Source: Verrucomicrobiota bacterium
GTDB lineage: Bacteria > Verrucomicrobiota > Verrucomicrobiae > Limisphaerales > UBA11358
Direction of reading: 5' to 3'
DNA: 57,187 nt
Assembly: GCA_014860005.1 (NCBI GenBank)
Contig: JACZKP010000077.1
Location: 1-57,187, forward strand
Shown one piece after another: positions 28,201 to 33,442 of this stretch. Position numbers and translations under genes: made by a program. The stretch's first letter is position 1, and each line of letters opens with the position of its first letter. Below the pieces are notes generated by a model. The model saw only the letters and a program-made list of their open reading frames with translations, had not been told where the DNA came from and did not search any database.

Positions 28201-28623
28201 GAGGGTCAGGCAGCCGGCAACGACGCTGTAAACAACGTGACGCAGCGCCGCGTGATCCACGCCGCCGCGGCGGGAAATCCAGGCTTTGAGCGCGTTGCGC
28301 GGGTAAAAATCGGTGACGTACCACGCGCCTTCCTCCGACAATCCAAAGTCGTAAACATCCGTCAGTGCCCGGCCACCTTCGCTGTGGGCTTTTTTGAGCT
28401 GCTTGATGCCTTCGAGGAACTCCAGCTTGCGATCTCTTTCCAGCGCCTCGTCAGGCTGCTCCTGCTCGGTCTGACGACGACGCGGCACGAAGCACTTGAC
28501 CGCATAAAGCCGTGAATCAGCGCCGCCAATCTTGCGGGCCTGCCAGATTGTAGAAGTGTGGTTTCGCTTGTCCGTGACCGCGTAAGACTCTCCAACTGTT
28601 TCGAACTCACCAAAGATTGGCAT
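25261..28623 (-). CDS. Membrane pseudokinase with ten TPR-like repeats, T6SS-associated
   Basis: A 1120-residue protein with a protein-kinase-like N-terminus (about 1-280). The ATP-lysine region is YAVKCF (K43), but the catalytic loop reads HGNLKASN (about 149-156) instead of HRDLKxxN. DFG is replaced by DIL (about 175-177) and no glycine-rich loop is seen. Phosphotransfer is therefore unlikely. One membrane helix (LVIGAAGVVLVLGLGVFGIV, about 294) is followed by about ten 61-residue repeats (Y-x-x-A-M-x-x-x-R-A-A-L/F) and a C-terminal module (VQYNILNARDAK, YQRGGWLNEADRQ). The same repeats and module end the TagF fusion at 10716. The ATG at 28623 is preferred to the TTG at 28632. It probably replaces PpkA in this locus. 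Confidence 0.78.
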   Translation of the reverse strand: MPIFGEFETVGESYAVTDKRNHTSTIWQARKIGGADSRLYAVKCFVPRRRQTEQEQPDEALERDRKLEFLEGIKQLKKAHSEGGRALTDVYDFGLSEEGAWYVTDFYPRNALKAWISRRGGVDHAALRHVVYSVVAGCLTLKRSCGRSHGNLKASNVFLMGKPRALRSTPLVLTDILPPSLAQATEPDAGIRRTVGGLIYEVMETHDLRAIGELILQLVEGRLIESGYDYNYPIVHSPSWETLGKEGERWRQICNQLLDPQLSLDKVNLESLAREFRPSPLAANLPLVIGAAGVVLVLGLGVFGIVQWRSGAKEKKYEAALAGAREALSVTNLVAARQQVEQALKLRREDTAAMELRQEIETRLESEFSSALALARLEADSANWDAALDSLKRALVLKPGDQTAKSLEAQTLARRDEVLTQEDRERRYQEAMNAGQVAFDRQDYTDAMNKADTALKLKPNDPAATTLRADAQARSAAATLAQQRQRQYETAMSEGRAALNRQQFAEAITKAEAALTLMPNDAAATKLKSDAQNQQAGAEAAEQERQRQYASAMKQARAAFDRKEYTNAVASADIALGFKPGDADATNLKAAARNQIQAAMTAEQQRQQRYDAAMSDGRLAFERKAYNEAMQKADEALAIKPNDTAATSLRTSAKAQYDAGEKLAREQQQRYETAMREGRAALDKKNFREAMTKADAALSAKADDAAATKLKADAKALLEDELVAAQQREQRYDAAMTEARTALRQQDYAVAISKADVALVNKPGDADALALRADAQKRNDDAQAAEQQRQQQYATAMKEGRAALQQGNFEDAIAKADSALTVRQGDPAAEALKADARKRHEAAIELAKRQQEQYDAAMQAGLAAFNSGEYATAARRATEAMARRSGDAGAAALKKRADDIQTAQTAFTRGDYDNALGVCEAHRGVPVFDALATSINSERSMFVAAGQKFSAGDYSFLEDLKRQTFAGKDAVKELVTKSESEQKTLTELRGLTNGGDWQAVQQRLTALASAGVLQKEPFAAVRQWAESQAAEENQQRSAMVAKLDAVFEVLLVQYNILNARDAKTSEGRSARRLGEVGFQQKDYDQKRVAALEQEYQRGGWLNEADRQRQLNILKERIPKY

Positions 28624-28727
28624 GGCGGACAATGGAGCTTAACTCGGGCCGGCAAATGCCTGTTCAGGCAATTGCCGCCACCCGAAATGTAAGTACGCCA
28701 GCACAGTCCGCACGCATAAAGCCGGTT

Positions 28728-29237
28728 TTAATTCCGCACCTTGGGCGGCGTCATCACATTGATGAGGGTGTCCTGGATCTGGATTTCCAAGGTCTGGCCT
28801 TTGGCGTCCCACGCCTTCTTGTCCAAGGGCAGGAAGATTCGCCGGGGGTCCGCCGGGCCGGATGGGAACGATCCCGGCAAGTTCGCGATGATGAGCAACT
28901 CACTCGCCCCGCGGCCCAGCCAGCCTTTCCATTTCGGGTCCGTCTGCGGTACGCTCCAGGTATTACCCGACTGAAAATTCGAGGTGAGCTTGTCCGCGTT
29001 CCGGCGGCGCAGGTCCCCCGGCGCCCAGTAATTGTCCAGCGGATAACCCTCCCAGGCGGCCTTTTCGAGTAGAGACACCCCGATCAGATCCACCTCGATG
29101 GAGGCAGGTGTAACTTTGGTGATGTTGAGACTCCACGGTTGGTTCTTTGGCTTGGGCGTGCCGCAGCCGACACACACCAGCACCGCTGCGACCAGCAAAA
29201 CCGACAGCCGATTGATCTTACAGAATGTTTGCATCAT
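28728..29237 (-). CDS. Lipoprotein, candidate TssJ counterpart
   Basis: A 169-residue lipoprotein. The signal segment LSVLLVAAVLVCVGCG ends in a lipobox with cysteine at about residue 25. The mature part has SLNITKVTPASIEVDLIG and ELLIIANLPGSFPS, then DPRRIFLPLDKKAWDAKG and a final beta strand (LEIQIQDTLINV). TssJ is an outer-membrane lipoprotein of this size that completes the TssJLM complex, and no other TssJ candidate is present. It is followed by the pseudokinase (104 bases). Primary-sequence resemblance to known TssJ is weak, so the role is inferred from size, lipobox and position. Tandem ATGs at 29237 and 29234 are both possible starts. Confidence 0.6.
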   Translation of the reverse strand: MMQTFCKINRLSVLLVAAVLVCVGCGTPKPKNQPWSLNITKVTPASIEVDLIGVSLLEKAAWEGYPLDNYWAPGDLRRRNADKLTSNFQSGNTWSVPQTDPKWKGWLGRGASELLIIANLPGSFPSGPADPRRIFLPLDKKAWDAKGQTLEIQIQDTLINVMTPPKVRN

Positions 29238-29430
29238 AAGGTTTCCAATTGGTTGATTCCACGGTGATTGATTCTTAGCGCGGGAAAATTTCGGGTCAAG
29301 TGCCAAAGCAAGTCCGCCGCAGGCGTCTTGCGGGCGGATTCACCCTCGCCACTTCACGTCGCTAAATTTCTAATCCCGGGCGGGCGGCTGAGATTTTGTC
29401 TGGCAACTCCGGCAGGTTGTGGGCTATACG
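29238..29430. promoter_or_regulatory. Divergent promoter region between the lipoprotein and kinase-like genes
   Basis: Two genes start away from each other across 193 bases, so two promoters should lie here. I could not identify convincing -35/-10 pairs by eye. The sequence GGCAGG at 29411-29416 may serve as a distant ribosome-binding site for the rightward gene. Confidence 0.4.
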
Positions 29431-31401
29431 ATGCGCATGGACATCCAAGAGCAATCCCGGCAACTGCCTGCTTCCGCCAAATCTGTACTGGCCCCCCTCC
29501 ATGCCGCCAACGACGGAATTCCGCTTCGCCTCTGTGTGGTGGTGCGCGCCGAATCCGAACCGGGCGCCAGCCCGTTCGTCCTGCTGCGGGAACTGCCCGG
29601 CTCGCGTGTTTATCTCGGGGCCGTCTGCGACGCGGAAGCGCGCATTCAGGAGTGGGTCGAAGTCTGGGTGCAATCGCTCGATTTGCGTGACCTGACCTTT
29701 TCCAATTATCAGGAGCAACTGGCCAACGATACCTTCGATCAACGCTGGCTCGCGGAATACCAAATGTACAAGGAAGCCCTGCCCGGGGCTGTTCTGGTCA
29801 CGGGCATGGAGGTGAAACATCCCAGCCCCGTGCTCATCAAAAAGACGCCCGCCAAAGGCGGCGTCGCGCTGGCGCCCGTGGAAATTACCGCCTGGCAGAT
29901 TTGCCGGGATGACGCCTTGCTGGAGTCTGTCGGCCTGCCTCCGTACTCGAGTTCACCCTACCGCTACCTGCATGATCCCGCCGCCAAAAATTCAAAAACC
30001 TTTTTCAGCACGGCGGACGACGCCCCCGCCAATGAGCACGTGCAAAGTATCAAGCAATTGACCTCTGCTCCGGACGTGCGCGCCGTTTTCAATCCGCACG
30101 CGGGGCTGGTGCGCGTCAATCGGTTTCATCCGTTGCCACTGGAGCATTACCTCCAGATTCTGGAGGGCCGCGCGTGGGAAGGCATTGGCCCGGAAGGCAC
30201 CCGTTTTCTGCCCGGGAGTATTTACGCCGAGTTGCAGGCGTGGTCCACGAATCCCAAGGGGATTCCCTTTCTGCTGCACGGTGCGATGAATCCCGCGGAG
30301 AAGCTCAACGAGATTTTCTTCCTCAAACTCGCCCTGTTCCGCGACATGTTCAAGGAAGTCAGAAGCTACGTCAAAGCGCAGCAGCTTCCCCTGCTCAATC
30401 TCACGCCCGCCAGTTTCAATGTCGGCCTGGGAAAAACCGGGGATCAATTCCCGGCGTTGTGGGCCGCCAAATGTCATCTCGTGAAACCCGGCCAGGCCCA
30501 TCCGCTGCAATTCAAGACCACCGCCCAGCGCTATTTCATCCGCCTTGGCCGGATTGAACCCTCGCCGTTCCTGCCCGAGGGCCTGGGCGCCCACTCGCTG
30601 GGTATCGGCAGCGTGCGGCTGCGCAATGTGCTGACCGAGGACGACGGCCTCGTCCTGGAAGGCACGCTCGTGGCGGAGGATTATCTTGCTCTCGACACGC
30701 ACGATCTCCTGTGGTTCAAACTGCCGCTCGCGGAGGAACGCCTCGAATTCTACGCGCACGTTCACACCGCGGAAGCCGTGGGGCCCAAGGAAGCCCGGTT
30801 CCGCACCGTGCCGGCCAGACTCGCCGAACCGCTCGTGGCCAGTCTGAAACGCGCCGCCGGCTCCGTGTTCCAGAAATCGCCCTACGAAATCTGGCCGTTG
30901 CTGAGTTCACCGTGCGACCTGTATTCCCTGGGCATCATGGGCATTCGCATGTTGCTGGCCAATAGCACAAGCAACCTGCCAGTGATCGTGGATGAAATCC
31001 TGAGCCTCTCGCGTCACCTCGGCAAAGAGCCAGCGGAGGACAACAACCTGCTGCCCAAATTGACGGCGCTGGTGGAACAGGAGGAAAAACTACTGGATCT
31101 GGTCAGCCCGCATTCGCTGATCGAGCGCGAAGGTTCTCCAGCGGAAGCCCGCGCGCAAATGGCCATGGGACTCTGGCTCGAAACCATTTCTGTGCTGCTA
31201 CGATTGTTTCCGGCCGCAGGCGCACACAGCTACTGCCAGAGTTTTGGCGACGTCTCGCCCGTGGCCTTGGAGACGGTCTTCGATCAACCGCTTCAGGAAC
31301 TCGAAACCCTGTTGTTACGTCTGCGCTCCGTGGTCGCGCCCAGTCTGGCGGCCAACGAGGAAATTGCCGGTGTCATCCTTCAACAACTCGCGAAGAGTTG
31401 A
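29431..31401 (+). CDS. Large cytoplasmic protein with degenerate kinase-like segments
   Basis: A 656-residue protein with no signal peptide or membrane helix. I do not recognise the family. Two stretches resemble protein-kinase landmarks: LLNLTPASFNVGLG (about 325-340) in the place of the HxDLxPxN catalytic loop, and SSPCDLYSLGIMGIRMLL (about 495) like the D-x-Y-S-L-G of kinase subdomain IX. The catalytic aspartate and the glycine-rich loop are missing, so it would be a second pseudokinase. The C-terminus is helical. It is divergent from the lipoprotein-pseudokinase pair and closes the T6SS locus. Starts at 29419 (GTG), 29431 and 29437 are all possible. It could instead be an unrelated conserved gene. 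Confidence 0.6.
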   Translation: MRMDIQEQSRQLPASAKSVLAPLHAANDGIPLRLCVVVRAESEPGASPFVLLRELPGSRVYLGAVCDAEARIQEWVEVWVQSLDLRDLTFSNYQEQLANDTFDQRWLAEYQMYKEALPGAVLVTGMEVKHPSPVLIKKTPAKGGVALAPVEITAWQICRDDALLESVGLPPYSSSPYRYLHDPAAKNSKTFFSTADDAPANEHVQSIKQLTSAPDVRAVFNPHAGLVRVNRFHPLPLEHYLQILEGRAWEGIGPEGTRFLPGSIYAELQAWSTNPKGIPFLLHGAMNPAEKLNEIFFLKLALFRDMFKEVRSYVKAQQLPLLNLTPASFNVGLGKTGDQFPALWAAKCHLVKPGQAHPLQFKTTAQRYFIRLGRIEPSPFLPEGLGAHSLGIGSVRLRNVLTEDDGLVLEGTLVAEDYLALDTHDLLWFKLPLAEERLEFYAHVHTAEAVGPKEARFRTVPARLAEPLVASLKRAAGSVFQKSPYEIWPLLSSPCDLYSLGIMGIRMLLANSTSNLPVIVDEILSLSRHLGKEPAEDNNLLPKLTALVEQEEKLLDLVSPHSLIEREGSPAEARAQMAMGLWLETISVLLRLFPAAGAHSYCQSFGDVSPVALETVFDQPLQELETLLLRLRSVVAPSLAANEEIAGVILQQLAKS

Positions 31402-31698
31402 TGTCGCCTCTGTGCCGGACCTGCCGGACGGACTGGAAGTTGTAATCCCTGTGCAGCCATGCAGCACAGACATTCCTTGGTCAGAGGTGAAGTGCAACTC
31501 ACAATTCCCAATCCACACGGCGCTCAAATCTCGGCCAACGCATCCTGCGCCCGCAAGAACCCCGCGGAACAAATCCTCAAAACAAGGCTTGTCAGCCAAG
31601 CCGGTCAGGCGTAGAACCGTCCCATGAGTCGAACCTGTCAGTTGACCAATGGCCAACGGGTCCCGGCCAATCAATACTGTTAGGCATCTCACACGAAT
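31402..31698. other. Gap left of the cassette cluster
   Basis: About 280 bases separate the kinase-like gene from the first cassette boundary (GTTAGGC at 31679-31685). I searched it for an RYYYAAC partner and matching arms and found none that convinced me. It may hold a degenerate attC, the former attI, or spacer. No gene is recognised. Confidence 0.45.
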
Positions 31699-31980
31699 AT
31701 GAAACACCACACCTTGATATTGTTGACGCCACCAACCGAGCGTAACGCGAAATACGCAGATTGGTGCAATGCGCGAGATCGAGTAATTGAAGCGGCAAAG
31801 GCCACAACAGGATCACTACAGCTTGGCGAACATTCATGGCTGATTCCCAGAGATGGCTGCCTGCCAGTTTTAGGCGAGAGTATAGTCGCCTGCACAAGGT
31901 TTGGTGGTCAGACTCGTGTGTGGTTTCTTGAGGGCGACGAGTTGCCAGTGACCGATAGTGCTGCGCCGACCAAGAAATGA
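31699..31980 (+). CDS. Cassette-borne small protein, WLIP family copy 1
   Basis: A 93-residue unknown protein in the first cassette. It has a hydrophobic start (MKHHTLILLTPP), a helix with DWCNARDRVIEAAKA, and the core GEHSWLIPRDGCLPVLGESI. The core and length match the 93-residue protein of the next cassette (EGVWLIPWKGGLPFVVELV), so the two are paralogues with low identity. It lies 13 bases inside the cassette start and ends 10 bases before the attC, the usual tight packing. No membrane helix or known catalytic motif is seen. Function unknown. Confidence 0.7.
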   Translation: MKHHTLILLTPPTERNAKYADWCNARDRVIEAAKATTGSLQLGEHSWLIPRDGCLPVLGESIVACTRFGGQTRVWFLEGDELPVTDSAAPTKK

Positions 31981-31990
31981 CACACACGAT

Positions 31991-32100
31991 GCCTAACAAG
32001 GTCGCGGCAGCCAACGCCGGGGTAAGGCTTGAGTTTTCGAGAATGTTCATGGTAGTTCCTTTCTTGGTTTATCCGGCGTTGCTGCGCTCCGGTCGTAGAC
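31991..32100 (+). other. attC site 1 (degenerate R')
   Basis: R'' is GCCTAAC (31991-31997), followed by AAGGTCGCGGCAGCCAACGC. The arm CCGGCGTTGCTGCGC near 32072-32086 pairs with it, leaving single unpaired bases on one side, as in real attC hairpins. R' is degenerate: GTAGAC (32095-32100) in place of GTTRRRY. The span of about 110 bases is normal. Confidence 0.65.
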
Positions 32101-32116
32101 CTCAACACACCATCAC

Positions 32117-32398
32117 ATGCACTCAATCCTCCTAATCGTGAAGAAGCCCGGGACTGATGTCCCGGAGAACACGCAGATTTGGCAGCGTTTATTAGACACC
32201 GCCGCCAAAATAGCAAAGCGTACCAAAGGTCCGATGCCGCTAACTGAAGGTGTCTGGCTGATTCCTTGGAAAGGTGGATTGCCGTTTGTCGTGGAGTTGG
32301 TTCAGGCGGCCAAGGCTTCGGCCAATTCAGCGGGAGAGATTGTTCCTCTTTCATACAAGGCTTTGATTATTGATGAGCACGCAGAATGGAGTGAGTAG
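32117..32398 (+). CDS. Cassette-borne small protein, WLIP family copy 2
   Basis: A 93-residue unknown protein in the second cassette, paralogous to the one at 31699. Shared features are a hydrophobic first strand (MHSILLIVKKP), a lone tryptophan in the following helix (TQIWQRLLDTAAKIAKR), and the TEGVWLIPWKGGLPFVVELV core. The C-terminal thirds differ. It ends 6 bases before the attC at 32405. The presence of two diverged copies in adjacent cassettes suggests independent capture of members of one cassette family rather than a recent duplication. Function unknown. Confidence 0.7.
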   Translation: MHSILLIVKKPGTDVPENTQIWQRLLDTAAKIAKRTKGPMPLTEGVWLIPWKGGLPFVVELVQAAKASANSAGEIVPLSYKALIIDEHAEWSE

Positions 32399-32404
32399 CA
32401 TGAT

Positions 32405-32530
32405 GTTCAACAAGGCGGATGCACCGAATGAGCGCCCCGCGCGTGCAGGCGAGATACTGCCGCAGTTCGGACGTTCGGCTTGCTGTTGGGCGTTTTTCTC
32501 GGCGCTCATCGGTGATCCTTGTCGTTAGAC
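32405..32530 (+). other. attC site 2
   Basis: R'' is GTTCAAC (32405-32411) and R' is GTTAGAC (32524-32530). The arms are AAGGCGGATGCACCGAATGA followed by GCGCC on the left and GGCGCTCATCGGTGATCCTT (32501-32520) on the right. They pair almost completely with a few unpaired bases on the left arm only, the feature that lets integrases choose the strand. This is the clearest attC of the three. Confidence 0.8.
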
Positions 32531-32709
32531 CGCTCGGCCATCATCATGCGACACAACGCCACGAGTTCTAGCACGTCAATCGCGGCCAGTCGTCCGATGT
32601 CGCTTAGGTGCTCGGCGCAGAGCGGTATTTTGCCGCCGAGAGATTGGAATCGTCGGTATTCCTTGCAGCGTTTCTCTACGTCATCGAGGTATGCCGGTAT
32701 TTGATCCAT
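32506..32709 (-). CDS. Possible reverse-oriented small protein in cassette 3
   Basis: A 67-residue reading frame on the minus strand, MDQIPAYLDDVEKRCKEYR continuing to DIGRLAAIDVLELVALCRMM. The composition and predicted helices look protein-like rather than random. It overlaps the start of the rightward gene by 19 bases and its end runs through the R' of attC 2. It fills an otherwise empty 160 bases of the cassette. It could also be a shadow frame. No family is recognised. Confidence 0.35.
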   Translation of the reverse strand: MDQIPAYLDDVEKRCKEYRRFQSLGGKIPLCAEHLSDIGRLAAIDVLELVALCRMMMAERSNDKDHR

Positions 32710-32942
32710 TCGTAGAGTATCAGGCTCACGTTCGGAGTTTGTCCGATGCTGAGCTTGCAAAGTGGACACATGGCTGGCCCAGCGGCACAGAGTCTCGCGC
32801 AGTTGGGGAGATAGAGATTCAGCGGCGGCGGGATGAGAAGCAGCAGCAGAGCGCCCACGCGACCGCCCGCAGAGCTTGGATAGCCATCGGCGTTTCGGCG
32901 GGTCTTGGGATTCTCTTATGGATACTGACGAGAGTTTTGTAA
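32691..32942 (+). CDS. Cassette-borne small membrane protein
   Basis: An 83-residue protein with a polar N-terminus (FVEYQAHVRSLSDAELAKW, GWPSGTESRAVGEIEIQRRR) and one C-terminal membrane helix (WIAIGVSAGLGILLWILTRV). It ends 7 bases before R'' of attC 3. Such tail-anchored small proteins are common in environmental integron cassettes. The ATG at 32691 has GAGG unusually close to it (no normal spacing), so the start is tentative. Function unknown. Confidence 0.6.
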   Translation: MPVFDPFVEYQAHVRSLSDAELAKWTHGWPSGTESRAVGEIEIQRRRDEKQQQSAHATARRAWIAIGVSAGLGILLWILTRVL

Positions 32943-32949
32943 TGACGCG

Positions 32950-33050
32950 GTCTAATCGCCAAAGGATTGGAAAGGATTGAGGCGCGCAGGAAGCGTCGCT
33001 TGCGGTGAGGGTGGGATCGCGCCGAACATCCTTTCCATCCGTGGTTGAAC
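32950..33050 (+). other. attC site 3 (degenerate R'')
   Basis: R'' reads GTCTAAT (32950-32956), one base from RYYYAAC, and R' is GTTGAAC (33044-33050). A long imperfect palindrome lies between: GGATTGGAAAGGATTGAGGC (from 32964) pairs with GCCGAACATCCTTTCCATCC (to 33040), each flanked by CGCG. Unpaired bases are present in both arms. It closes the third cassette. Confidence 0.6.
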
Positions 33051-33442
33051 CCGCCCCGTAAAGCCTGCGGCCACGGGGCAGGCCCGTCAGACTTTCCTGA
33101 AGCCCTTCGTTCAACCAATTCAGTTGCCGTGAAGGTAGCAACGACGCCGCAACGGAAAGGTTACGGCCAAGAGGAATCCTGTCTTGCCCACCCAGCACCG
33201 CAGCCGAAGCGGATGTCCTCAGTTAACCAGGCGCTCGCTTGAGCTACCCAGACGCGTGCCAACACGAGTCTCCGTAACCCGCCATCAAGAAATCTGCACG
33301 CGGTAATAGCGCGTCTCACTCCCGCGAGTTGGTACTTAAGGCCCATCGCGTGCCCGCGCGGCTTCCGCAAGAATTTCTGAAAAATTTCTGTAACACCTCG
33401 CAAATTCTCCTTCTGAGGCGGGATGTAAACACATAAGAATAT
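33051..33442. other. Gap between the cassette cluster and the kinase gene
   Basis: This 392-base gap holds a hairpin (GCCCCGT ... ACGGGGC, 33054-33080) and a GTTCAAC at 33109-33115 complementary to the GTTGAAC of attC 3. This could be a very short or decayed cassette, but no matching R' was found. The 60 bases before the kinase start are A+T-richer (AAATTTCTGTAACA) and probably carry its promoter. Confidence 0.4.

Larger units (their letters stand above)
31679..33050 (+). mobile_element. Integron-type gene-cassette cluster without integrase (CALIN)
   Basis: Three attC-like sites separate three short cassettes carrying small ORFs. The first cassette begins with GTTAGGCATC (31679) and ends with the complementary GATGCCTAAC (31988-31997). 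The third begins with GTTAGACCGC (32524) and ends with GCGGTCTAAT (32947-32956), complementary but for one base. This start-end complementarity is the hallmark of integron cassettes, because the R'' and R' of a circular cassette come from one attC. No tyrosine-recombinase integrase is seen in the window, so the array is either a remnant or mobilised in trans. Confidence 0.75.

Noticed and set aside
31530..31685. An attC ending at GTTAGGC (31679)
   Set aside because: No RYYYAAC or complementary arm upstream; only the cassette boundary is supported.
33109..33115. A fourth attC starting at GTTCAAC
   Set aside because: No matching R' or paired arms could be found downstream.
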